DNA from: Gammaproteobacteria bacterium
GTDB lineage: Bacteria; Pseudomonadota; Gammaproteobacteria; Eutrophobiales; Eutrophobiaceae
DNA length: 6,313 nt
Assembly: GCA_016198885.1 (NCBI GenBank)
Contig: JACQHV010000218.1
Span: 1-6,313 of the forward strand
Reading direction: 5' to 3'
Positions 1-6,270 of the stretch are shown here, piece after piece. Position 1 is the stretch's first letter, and the number at the start of each line of letters is the position of its first letter. The notes beneath the pieces were generated by a model that saw only the letters and a program-made list of their open reading frames with translations, made no database searches and was not told the DNA's origin. Position numbers and translations under genes: made by a program.

Positions 1-435
1 CCGCTGGATCTGCAATTACTGAATACAGCTCAACAGAATGGTGCTGAAGTGCAGGGACTGGAAAGTTTGTCTGAACAGGGTAATGTGTTCAGTTCAATAG
101 AAATCGAAGCACAGGTACAATTTCTTTTGGATACAGTTTGTAATTATGAAATCATAAATAAGGATTTTGAAAAGATGAAATCCCTTTATCTTGAAAGGGA
201 TTTGCAAGGCCTGTTTAACTATAGCAATCAATACTCATTTTCAGAAGAACAGATCTATAAGAATCTGATACGAAAATTGTTGATTGACCGTAACTATATC
301 ATGGTTGACAGGATGCAATCTGTGCTTGAAACGGGCAATGCTTTCATCGCAATAGGCGCAATGCATCTTCCGGGGGAGGAAGGCGTATTGGCCCTTCTTG
401 GCAGACAGGGGTATAAGATAACTTCAGTATATTAA
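1..435 (+). CDS. TraB/GumN family protein, C-terminal part (5' truncated by window edge)
   Basis: The frame is open from base 1, so the true start lies upstream. The GTG at 49 is just an internal valine codon. The 144 visible residues match the C-terminal half of the TraB/GumN (Tiki-like) family. An early segment reads DLQLLNTAQQNGAEVQGLES, followed by an E-Q-x-x-V-F helix, a later RNYIMVDRM segment, and the family signature GAMHLPGEEGVLALL at about residues 119-133, ending with QGYKITSVY. GAMH is one of the two GX2H motifs of this superfamily. Eukaryotic Tiki members are metalloproteases, but bacterial members are mostly uncharacterised and often exported. Any signal peptide and the first GX2H motif would be outside the window. 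The channel gene begins 22 bases after the stop, which suggests co-transcription. The family call is firm; the biochemical role is unknown. Confidence 0.88.
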   Translation, partial: PLDLQLLNTAQQNGAEVQGLESLSEQGNVFSSIEIEAQVQFLLDTVCNYEIINKDFEKMKSLYLERDLQGLFNYSNQYSFSEEQIYKNLIRKLLIDRNYIMVDRMQSVLETGNAFIAIGAMHLPGEEGVLALLGRQGYKITSVY

Positions 436-457
436 TAATCATCTAAAAACAAACAGC

Positions 458-1555
458 ATGGATATTATGCAAACGCTATTTGGTGTAATGACTTATCTGG
501 ATATCAGATCCTGGATTATTCAGGTTTTTATAGTCGTTTTCATAACACTTCTCATCAATTTTATTCAGAGCCGGTTGCTTGTAAAAATCCGCGCGCAGGT
601 TGAAAAGACCAAATCTTATTGGGACGATGCATTAATAGATGCAGTGCCACGACCTTTAACGCTATTGATATGGTTGATTGGTCTGACACTTGCCGCAGAA
701 ATTGTCAAAGAGGAAACCCATTCCGCTATATTTTCTGCCGTAGAACCAATTCGGGATATTGGTGTCGTCTTCGCTTTCACGTGGTTTCTGGTGAACTTTA
801 TCAGGCAGGCTGAGAAACATATCATCAGCAACAGGCAGCAACAGGAAATAAAGTTCGACAGAACAACAATCGATGCGATTGCGAGATTATTGCGAATTTC
901 AGTCATTATTACGGCATTCCTCGTCATTTTACAGACGCTTGGCTACAGCATATCCGGTGTTCTTGCATTTGGCGGAATTGGAGGAATTATTGTTGGTTTT
1001 GCCGCGAAAGATATGCTGGCAAACTTTTTCGGTGGTCTGATGATCTATCTGGATCGGCCATTTTCAGTAGGTGACTGGATTCGATCACCGGATCAGGAAA
1101 TTGAGGGGACTGTTGAACATATCGGTTGGCGATTAACGCACATCAGAACCCCGGATAAACGACCCTTATATGTTCCCAACTCCGTTTTTAACACTATATC
1201 AGTGGAAAATCCGTCCCGTATGACACACCGCTGCATCCATGAAACGATCGGTATTCGATATGAAGACGCAGGCAAAATGGCGGATATCGTTGCAGCAGTG
1301 AAGAAAATGTTAAAGGAACATGATGGAATTGATAGCCGTCAAACAGTGGTCGTAAATTTCAGCAAATTTGCCTCGTTATCACTGGATTTTTTTATTTATG
1401 CCTTTACCAGCACAACTGACGGGATCAGGTATCACGAAATCAAGCAGGATGTGTTGTTAAAGATCATTAATATTATTGAGAAGCATGGTGCAAAATGTGT
1501 GTTTCCTACCTCTACTCTCCAAAACCCCAGAGGGGTGACAGGAATACAAAAGTAA
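458..1555 (+). CDS. MscS-family small-conductance mechanosensitive ion channel
   Basis: This is a 365-residue inner-membrane channel protein, expected to open under membrane tension and release solutes during hypo-osmotic shock. Hydrophobic segments lie at about residues 19-41, 66-83, 100-115 and 146-163, followed by the glycine/alanine-rich pore helix at about 166-195 (GGIGGIIVGFAAKDMLANFF), which is the MscS hallmark. The beta domain follows with PFSVGDWI, EGTVEHIGWRLTHIRT (217-231) and VPNSVFNTISVENPSR (239-254), then the cytoplasmic alpha/beta vestibule. It is longer than E. coli MscS (about 286 residues). The extra N-terminal membrane helices resemble the YnaI-type subclass, so it is a MscS-like paralogue rather than a strict MscS orthologue. 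The start is ATG 458, with a second in-frame ATG at 467; neither has a clear Shine-Dalgarno sequence, so the start is uncertain by three codons. Confidence 0.93.
   Translation: MDIMQTLFGVMTYLDIRSWIIQVFIVVFITLLINFIQSRLLVKIRAQVEKTKSYWDDALIDAVPRPLTLLIWLIGLTLAAEIVKEETHSAIFSAVEPIRDIGVVFAFTWFLVNFIRQAEKHIISNRQQQEIKFDRTTIDAIARLLRISVIITAFLVILQTLGYSISGVLAFGGIGGIIVGFAAKDMLANFFGGLMIYLDRPFSVGDWIRSPDQEIEGTVEHIGWRLTHIRTPDKRPLYVPNSVFNTISVENPSRMTHRCIHETIGIRYEDAGKMADIVAAVKKMLKEHDGIDSRQTVVVNFSKFASLSLDFFIYAFTSTTDGIRYHEIKQDVLLKIINIIEKHGAKCVFPTSTLQNPRGVTGIQK
826..845 (+). repeat. Perfect 10-bp tandem duplication (2 copies of CAGCAACAGG)
   Basis: CAGCAACAGG at 826-835 is immediately repeated at 836-845. It lies in the coding region for the hydrophilic S-N-R-Q-Q-Q-E linker (about residues 124-130) between the third and fourth membrane segments of the MscS-like channel. 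The unit is not a multiple of three, so loss or gain of one copy would shift the frame. Only two copies exist, so it may be coincidental or a weak slippage site. Confidence 0.85.
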
Positions 1556-1618
1556 TTTGACTTCTTATTCAGTCGATTCTGTCTTGCTTCCTGCAAAACT
1601 ACCTGTACTCTAGGCCTT

Positions 1619-2449
1619 ATGGAAATCCCGTTCACGAAAATGCATGGTCTGGGCAATGATTTCGTTGTCATTGATACTTTCGCGCAGGATATCACACTGA
1701 GACCTGAACTGGTGAAAACGCTTGCCGACAGGCGTTTTGGTATCGGCTGTGATCAGGTGTTGTTGCTAGGACCACCGGATAATGATGGTACTGACGTCCG
1801 CTTTCGTATTTTCAACCCGGATGGTGGGGAAGTTTCACAATGCGGAAACGGGGCGAGATGCATTGCCGCCTATCTCCATGACAGGGGTCTAGTAACAAAA
1901 GAGGTGATCATCGCCGAGACGAATGAAGGTCTGCTGAAATTATATCGGCAGAAAGACGGACAGGTGCGGGTAAACATGGGCGTGCCAAAATTTGAACCTG
2001 CGGATATCCCGATGCGTGCCAGGAAGCGTGAAAAAGAATACCAGGTCAGCATAAACGGTGTGGATATAACGTTTAATGCAGTTTCAATGGGAAATCCTCA
2101 TGCAGTGCTTGTGGTTGATAATGTGGATCAGACCAGGGTTGAGACCCTTGGCCCGGAAATGCAGCAAAGTGGCGTATTTCCGGAAGGTGTTAATGTCGGA
2201 TTTATGCAGATTGTAGACCGGCAGCATATCCGGCTGCGTGTATATGAACGTGGCACTGGAGAAACATTGGCCTGCGGGAGTGGTGCTTGTGCCGCAGTCG
2301 TGGCAGGATATAGTGATAAAAGGTTAGCTGAGCAGGTTAATGTCAGTCTTAAGGGTGGTCATTTATTGGTATCTTGGCAAGGGGAAGGTGAACCTGTCTG
2401 GATTACCGGTCCAGCGACGTTTGTCTATGAGGGACGTATAAGAGTATGA
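1619..2449 (+). CDS. dapF: Diaminopimelate epimerase
   Basis: DapF is the cytoplasmic, cofactor-independent racemase that converts LL-diaminopimelate to meso-diaminopimelate, the precursor of lysine and of the peptidoglycan cross-link. The 276 residues match the family's usual length (274 in E. coli). The N terminus, FTKMHGLGNDFVVID, is the family signature and fixes the start at ATG 1619. RRFGIGCDQ lies at 38-46. The two catalytic cysteines are both present: Cys75 in SQCGNGARC and Cys219 in ETLACGSGAC. FNPDGGE (65-71) and GNPHAV (158-163) add substrate-binding loops. Only a weak AGG (1612-1614) precedes the start. The 3' end overlaps yigA by four bases (ATGA), indicating translational coupling. 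A 63-base gap separates it from the channel gene, with no convincing terminator between them. Confidence 0.98.
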   Translation: MEIPFTKMHGLGNDFVVIDTFAQDITLRPELVKTLADRRFGIGCDQVLLLGPPDNDGTDVRFRIFNPDGGEVSQCGNGARCIAAYLHDRGLVTKEVIIAETNEGLLKLYRQKDGQVRVNMGVPKFEPADIPMRARKREKEYQVSINGVDITFNAVSMGNPHAVLVVDNVDQTRVETLGPEMQQSGVFPEGVNVGFMQIVDRQHIRLRVYERGTGETLACGSGACAAVVAGYSDKRLAEQVNVSLKGGHLLVSWQGEGEPVWITGPATFVYEGRIRV

Positions 2450-3156
2450 CTACGCAGAAGGAAACCAATCAAAAAATGTCGCCTATTTCTGCCGGCGACG
2501 TTGCCGATTTTCTGGCTAAAAACCCTGAATTCTTTAATGATCATCCGGACCTGTTAATCGAAATTGAGGTTCCGCATGCCAATAGCGGCGAAGCCGTTTC
2601 ACTGGTGGAACGCCAGGTATCGGTTTTGCGGGAGCAGAACCAGCAGATCCGTAAACAACTGCATGAACTTATCGAGATTGCCCGCCAGAATGAGGAGCTG
2701 GCGCGCCGCATGCACCATTTGGGATTGATCCTGATGGATACCGCCGAACCAAAGGAAATATTTACTACACTGTATGATAACCTTAGAAGAAATTTTCATG
2801 CTGATCGGGTAGTTGTACGCTTGTTTGCAGAACCTGCTTTTATAGATTCCTATGCCGGGGATGAATTCGCGGGCCAGGATGCAGAAGAGAAGACGCTCTT
2901 TAAAACTATCTTTGATAAACGTGAACCGTTATGTGGCCGTATGAAACATCAGCAACAGGTATTTCTCTTTGGTGATGATGGAAATGAAATTGCGTCTTCC
3001 GTGATGGTTCCATTACACGGCCCGGGGTGGAACGGAATTCTGTCAATTGGAAGTTTTGATCCGGAACGATTTCAACCCGGTATGGGCATTGAATTATTGG
3101 CCAATATGGGAGAGGTATTAAGTTTTATCCTGAAACCCTGGGTATCTGAGCCCTGA
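2446..3156 (+). CDS. yigA: DUF484 family protein (YigA-like)
   Basis: This 236-residue soluble protein belongs to the DUF484 family (E. coli YigA is about 235 residues). The signature VADFLAKNPEFFNDHPDLL lies at about 19-37, followed by H-x-x-S-G-E-A-V-S-L-V-E-R-Q at 44-57. A heptad-rich, Gln/Glu/Arg-heavy stretch at about 52-90 is probably a coiled coil. The C-terminal half (about 95-230) has the alternating pattern of a GAF-like fold and ends in a conserved helix plus FILKPW. The molecular function is not established. The constant position between dapF and xerC suggests co-expression, not a known partnership. ATG 2446 overlaps the dapF stop; an internal ATG at 2476 is possible, but it lacks a ribosome binding site and nothing argues for it. 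Confidence 0.93.
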   Translation: MTTQKETNQKMSPISAGDVADFLAKNPEFFNDHPDLLIEIEVPHANSGEAVSLVERQVSVLREQNQQIRKQLHELIEIARQNEELARRMHHLGLILMDTAEPKEIFTTLYDNLRRNFHADRVVVRLFAEPAFIDSYAGDEFAGQDAEEKTLFKTIFDKREPLCGRMKHQQQVFLFGDDGNEIASSVMVPLHGPGWNGILSIGSFDPERFQPGMGIELLANMGEVLSFILKPWVSEP

Positions 3157-3160
3157 CATC

Positions 3161-4057
3161 ATGATTAAAAATGAAGTGGAGAGAATTGATGGTTTTCTTG
3201 AAACACTTCAGCATCTTTCTCTCCATACCCGTAAGGCCTATAAGCGCGATCTCAGGATATTACTGGAGTTTTGTAATGCACATGATATCCGTCATTGGCA
3301 GGATCTTGATGGCAGGCAAATACGGGGATTTATTGCCTGGCGTCACCGGCAGGGTGCGGGGGGCAAATCCCTGCAACGTAATCTTTCCACCGTCAGGGTA
3401 TTTTATCGTTACCTGAATGATCTGAAACTTGCAAGCCGGAACCCGGCACAGGGAATATACGCGCCGAAGTCACCACGAAAACTTCCGAAAGCGCTGGATG
3501 CAGATCAGGCAACGCAACTGGTCGATATTGCTGGTCAGGATATTTTATCTGTGCGCGATCGGGCGATGCTGGAACTCATGTATTCATCCGGCCTGCGTCT
3601 GTCAGAATTGATCAATCTCGATATGGGTAATATTGATTTGGCAGATGCAGTCGTAACGGTTTCCGGCAAGGGCAGAAAAACACGCACTGTACCCGTTGGA
3701 CGATATGCTGTTAATGCATTGAGACATTGGCTCAATGAACGGTCAAAGTTAACACATGAACATGAAACGGCCACCTTTGTCAGCCGCCGTGGTAAACGGC
3801 TCAGTCCACGTACTTTCCAGCAACGGTTGAAACAATGGGCCATACGCCAGGGCCTGGCCAGTCATGTTCATCCGCATATGCTGCGCCACTCTTTTGCGAG
3901 TCATTTGCTGGAATCCAGCGGTGACTTACGCGCCGTTCAGGAATTGCTTGGCCATGCAGACATCAGTACCACGCAGGTCTATACGCACCTTGATTTTCAG
4001 CATCTTGCCAGGGTCTATGACGAGGCACATCCCCGCGCCCGGAGAAAGAAGACCTGA
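3161..4057 (+). CDS. xerC: Tyrosine recombinase XerC
   Basis: XerC acts with XerD at the chromosomal dif site to resolve chromosome dimers at division, in a complex activated by FtsK. The 298 residues equal E. coli XerC in length. The N-terminal SAM-like core-binding domain spans about 1-90 (LSLHTRKAYKRDLRILLEF). The catalytic domain spans about 108-290 and holds the full tyrosine-recombinase set: Arg146 (SSGLRLSEL), Lys170 (SGKGRKTRTVPVG), His239 and Arg242 (HPHMLRHSFA), His265 (LLGHADIS) and the nucleophile Tyr274 (TTQVYTHLD). The C-terminal HPRARRKK tail is typical of XerC. The start lies four bases after the yigA stop with only a poor Shine-Dalgarno sequence, so translation probably depends on the upstream genes. 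The position after dapF and yigA supports XerC over XerD or a phage integrase. Confidence 0.97.
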   Translation: MIKNEVERIDGFLETLQHLSLHTRKAYKRDLRILLEFCNAHDIRHWQDLDGRQIRGFIAWRHRQGAGGKSLQRNLSTVRVFYRYLNDLKLASRNPAQGIYAPKSPRKLPKALDADQATQLVDIAGQDILSVRDRAMLELMYSSGLRLSELINLDMGNIDLADAVVTVSGKGRKTRTVPVGRYAVNALRHWLNERSKLTHEHETATFVSRRGKRLSPRTFQQRLKQWAIRQGLASHVHPHMLRHSFASHLLESSGDLRAVQELLGHADISTTQVYTHLDFQHLARVYDEAHPRARRKKT

Positions 4058-4112
4058 TAATCTATTGTATCCGGTCATATGGCGTTAAAAACCGGCTCAA
4101 TATGTTCATTAT

Positions 4113-4148
4113 ACTGGCGTGTAAACTCGTCTTTTCGCCGGTTTCTTT
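4113..4148 (+). terminator. Candidate intrinsic terminator after xerC
   Basis: ACTGGCG (4113-4119) pairs with CGCCGGT (4136-4142), giving a 7-bp GC-rich stem with one U-G pair and a 16-base loop. The T-rich run TTTCTTT (4142-4148) follows directly. It lies 56 bases past the xerC stop and would end the dapF-yigA-xerC transcript. The loop is large and the T run is interrupted. A competing partner exists at 4089-4096 (AAACCGGC), which could pair 8 bp with GCCGGTTT (4137-4144). Confidence 0.4.
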
Positions 4149-4175
4149 AACTGGTCTGACTTTCGCTCATAACAG

Positions 4176-4203
4176 TTTTCAGTAAACTCCTGATTAGCAT
4201 AAT
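4176..4203 (+). promoter_or_regulatory. Weak sigma70-like promoter candidate for hslVU
   Basis: TTTTCA (4176-4181, 4 of 6 consensus) and CATAAT (4198-4203, 5 of 6) are separated by 16 bases. They sit in the AT-rich spacer between the xerC terminator candidate and hslV. Transcription would begin near 4210, giving a leader of about 76 bases. In E. coli hslVU is a heat-shock operon; I found no good sigma32-type element (CTTGAA plus CCCCAT) here. The match is weak and based on inspection only. Confidence 0.3.
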
Positions 4204-4209
4204 TTACCG

Positions 4210-4236
4210 GCCGGAGTTGTTTTTTCACTGACCGGC
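4210..4236 (+). promoter_or_regulatory. Stem-loop in the presumed hslV leader
   Basis: GCCGGAGT (4210-4217) can pair with ACT-GA-CCGGC (4227-4236): five GC-rich pairs, a GA bulge, three more pairs, and a T-rich 9-base loop. If transcription starts near 4210, this hairpin is the very 5' end of the mRNA. From memory, the E. coli hslVU leader also carries an inverted repeat that affects message stability, so a similar role is possible here. The function is inferred. Confidence 0.35.
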
Positions 4237-4272
4237 ACAATCTTAGGTAAAATGTCATTTTTATTTTGATAA

Positions 4273-4278
4273 AAGGAG
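4273..4278 (+). promoter_or_regulatory. hslV: Strong ribosome binding site for hslV
   Basis: AAGGAG lies seven bases before TTG 4286. It is the strongest Shine-Dalgarno sequence in the window and decides the non-ATG start of hslV, since no ATG stands at the N terminus in this frame. Confidence 0.8.
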
Positions 4279-4285
4279 AGTTCAC

Positions 4286-4819
4286 TTGGAGCAATTCAAG
4301 GGTACAACCATATTATCTGTTCGAAGGAATAACCGGGTAGTCATTGGTGGGGACGGTCAGGTATCACTCGGAGATACCGTGATGAAGGGAAATGCACGCA
4401 AGGTCAGACGGTTATTCAAGGACCAGATCCTCGCCGGTTTTGCCGGTGGTACGGCGGATGCTTTTACGTTATTTGAACGGTTTGAGGGCAAACTCGAAAA
4501 ACATCAGGGTAATCTGATGCGTTCTGCAGTTGAACTTGCAAAGGACTGGCGCACTGATCGGATGCTGCGCCGGCTTGAAGCCATGTTATGTGTAGCGGAC
4601 AAAAACACTTCGCTCATCATCTCGGGTAACGGCGATGTCATCGAACCGGAAGATAATATCATGGCGATCGGTTCAGGCGGGGCATTCGCCAAGGCCGCCG
4701 CGCTTGCGTTGCTGAAAAATACGGAGTTGACCGCACGAGAAATTGTTGAAAAGGCACTCAATATTGCAGCAGATATCTGTATTTATACAAACCGTTCACT
4801 GACTATTGAAGAATTATAA
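4286..4819 (+). CDS. hslV: ATP-dependent protease HslUV, peptidase subunit HslV (ClpQ)
   Basis: HslV is the proteasome beta-type N-terminal threonine peptidase. It forms a double hexamer capped by HslU and degrades misfolded and regulatory proteins in the cytoplasm. The 177 residues begin at TTG 4286 behind a strong AAGGAG. The predicted N terminus is MEQFKG-TTILSVRR, so Thr7 becomes the catalytic Thr1 after propeptide removal. In mature numbering the other key residues fall exactly where expected: Asp17 (GGDGQV, residue 23), Lys33 (RKVRRL, residue 39), Gly45 in GFAGG (residue 51) and Ser124 in AIGSGG (residue 130). The C terminus, ICIYTNRSLTIEEL, is typical. hslU follows after 33 bases in the usual operon order. 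E. coli HslV has only Met before the threonine, so this longer propeptide is a modest difference. Confidence 0.97.
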   Translation: MEQFKGTTILSVRRNNRVVIGGDGQVSLGDTVMKGNARKVRRLFKDQILAGFAGGTADAFTLFERFEGKLEKHQGNLMRSAVELAKDWRTDRMLRRLEAMLCVADKNTSLIISGNGDVIEPEDNIMAIGSGGAFAKAAALALLKNTELTAREIVEKALNIAADICIYTNRSLTIEEL

Positions 4820-4852
4820 AAATAGTAACTGTAATTATCTGGAATTATTTTT

Positions 4853-6178
4853 ATGCCGGAGTTGACGCCAAAAGCCATTGTTACCGAGCTGGATAAACAT
4901 ATTATTGGACAGGAAGCGGCCAAGCGTGCGGTTGCGATTGCTCTTCGCAATCGCTGGCGCAGAATGCAGGTGGATAAGGAACTGCGCAATGAAATTACAC
5001 CGAAAAATATTCTGATGATTGGACCGACCGGGGTGGGAAAGACAGAAATCGCGCGCCGGCTGGCAAAGCTTGCGAACGCACCCTTTATCAAGATTGAAGC
5101 CACGAAGTTTACGGAAGTGGGATATGTCGGACGCGATGTCGATTCAATTATCCGGGACCTTGCGGATATCTCCGTCAAGATGACACGCGAGACCGAGATT
5201 GCAAAGGTCAGGGATAAGGCAGAATACGCGGCTGAGGTACGCGTTCTGGATATTCTTCTGCCGCGGGCACGGACTTACGAAGATACAGATGAGGAAGACA
5301 GTAATACCACGCGTGCAAAATTCCGGAGTATGCTGCGCGAAGGGAAGCTGGATGACAAGGAATTGGAAGTCGAACTAAATATGCCATCTATCGGTGTTGA
5401 AATCATGGCGCCACCTGGCATGGAGGAGATGACGAGTCAATTACAGAGCCTCTTCCAGAATGTTGCCGGCGGGAGAAAGAGCACGCGCAAACTCCGCGTT
5501 AGAGATGCGCTGAAATTACTCGCAGAAGAAGAAGCGTCAAAACTGATCAACGAAGAAGACATCAAGGCGCGCGCCATTGAAAATGTTGAACAGAATGGCC
5601 TTGTATTCCTGGATGAAATCGACAAGATTACCCGGCGTTCTGAAACCAGCGGGCCGGATGTTTCCAGGGAAGGGGTGCAACGCGATCTCCTGCCGTTGGT
5701 TGAAGGTTCGACCGTTTCAACCCGGTATGGAATGGTCAAGACAGATCATATCCTCTTTATTGCATCCGGCGCATTTCATCTTTCCAAACCATCTGATCTG
5801 ATTCCGGAATTGCAGGGCAGGCTGCCCATCCGTGTTGAACTCAGTGCACTGGGCGTGGATGATTTTATCCGCATTCTTACTGAACCTGACGCATCCTTGA
5901 CGGAACAATATGCCGCACTTGTGGCAACTGAAGGTGTTGAGTTGAAATTTAAAAAAGACGGGATTTCCCGCATCGCGGAAATCGCGTGGCAGGTGAATGA
6001 ATCCACTGAAAATATCGGCGCCCGGCGCTTGCACACGGTCATGGAAAGGTTATTGGAAACGCTGTCTTTTGAATCGACAGAGATGAAAGGCGAAACGGTT
6101 ATCGTTGATGCGAAATATGTGAATGATCATCTTGGTGAATTAATTCAGGATGATGATCTCACCCGGTATATTTTGTAA
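4853..6178 (+). CDS. hslU: ATP-dependent protease HslUV, ATPase subunit HslU (ClpY)
   Basis: HslU is the AAA+ hexameric unfoldase that feeds substrates into HslV. The 441 residues are close to E. coli HslU (443). The N-terminal LTPKAIVTELDKHIIGQ precedes the Walker A motif GPTGVGKT (57-64). The pore loop GYVGRD is at 90-95. The intermediate I domain spans about 108-243 and contains an acidic stretch (EDTDEEDS) followed by the MPSIGVEIMAPPGMEEM segment. The Walker B motif VFLDEIDK is at 251-258. The region with the arginine finger, LQGRLPIRVEL, is at 320-330, and sensor 2 GARRLHT at 389-395. The C-terminal DDLTRYIL is the tail that docks between HslV subunits and activates the protease. The start ATG 4853 has a weak GGA at 4841-4843. 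No key residue is missing. Confidence 0.98.
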   Translation: MPELTPKAIVTELDKHIIGQEAAKRAVAIALRNRWRRMQVDKELRNEITPKNILMIGPTGVGKTEIARRLAKLANAPFIKIEATKFTEVGYVGRDVDSIIRDLADISVKMTRETEIAKVRDKAEYAAEVRVLDILLPRARTYEDTDEEDSNTTRAKFRSMLREGKLDDKELEVELNMPSIGVEIMAPPGMEEMTSQLQSLFQNVAGGRKSTRKLRVRDALKLLAEEEASKLINEEDIKARAIENVEQNGLVFLDEIDKITRRSETSGPDVSREGVQRDLLPLVEGSTVSTRYGMVKTDHILFIASGAFHLSKPSDLIPELQGRLPIRVELSALGVDDFIRILTEPDASLTEQYAALVATEGVELKFKKDGISRIAEIAWQVNESTENIGARRLHTVMERLLETLSFESTEMKGETVIVDAKYVNDHLGELIQDDDLTRYIL

Positions 6179-6181
6179 ACA

Positions 6182-6211
6182 GGGACTAGAAGCTAGGGGC
6201 TAGAGATCAGG
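6182..6211 (+). repeat. Degenerate GGGRCTA-type heptamer repeats (forward arm)
   Basis: Starting three bases after the hslU stop, the sequence reads in 7-base units: GGGACTA, GAAGCTA, GGGGCTA, GAGATCA, then GG. Each unit starts with G and ends with A, with a CTA-like 3' half. This is four degenerate copies of a heptad resembling the short G-rich heptamer repeats known from some bacterial intergenic regions. It is non-coding. Confidence 0.6.
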
Positions 6212-6265
6212 TGTTGGCTTTGATCATTATTTCAGTTCAATATGTGTTTCCTAATCCCTAGCCCC
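6196..6265. terminator. hslU: Inverted repeat after hslU, possible bidirectional terminator or mRNA 3' hairpin
   Basis: The 16-base arms 6196-6211 and 6250-6265 pair at 14 of 16 positions, including eight consecutive pairs GGGGCTAG/CTAGCCCC, around a 38-base AT-rich loop. The element starts 17 bases after the hslU stop and ends shortly before a possible convergent gene end. A strong T run is absent (only TTTCCT follows), so a plain intrinsic terminator is doubtful. A 3' stabilising hairpin is an alternative. Confidence 0.35.
6249..6265 (-). repeat. Heptamer repeats, inverted arm
   Basis: Read on the minus strand, this segment is GGGGCTA (6265-6259), GGGATTA (6258-6252) and GGA. It is the same heptad unit as the repeats directly after hslU, in opposite orientation and 37 bases away. 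It lies just beyond the end of a possible convergent reading frame. Confidence 0.55.
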
Positions 6266-6270
6266 TTTCC

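Noticed and set aside
1525..1535. CCCC-AGA-GGGG mini-hairpin at the end of the channel gene as a terminator
   Set aside because: The stem is only four pairs, lies within the coding sequence, and is not followed by a T run.
1557..1585. TTGACT at 1557-1562 as the -35 element of a dapF promoter
   Set aside because: The -35 match is good, but at 16-18 bases spacing the -10 region (around TGTCTT) matches only about three of six positions, so I could not support a promoter.
1432..1695. Minus-strand 87-codon frame across the channel-dapF junction
   Set aside because: It is antisense to the end of the channel gene and to the conserved dapF N terminus, with no family resemblance.
3161..4057. Tyrosine recombinase as a phage or integron integrase marking a mobile element
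   Set aside because: Length, C-terminal tail and position after dapF and DUF484 identify chromosomal XerC; there is no tRNA, att-like repeat or cargo nearby.
4109..4294. Minus-strand 61-codon frame covering most of the xerC-hslV spacer
   Set aside because: The peptide is rich in Lys/Arg/Tyr with no recognisable family, overlaps the hslV ribosome binding site and start, and lies in a spacer better explained by terminator and leader elements.
4783..5178. Minus-strand 131-codon frame opposite the start of hslU
   Set aside because: It lies antisense to clearly conserved HslU residues including Walker A; the Ser/Arg-rich composition is typical of a shadow frame.
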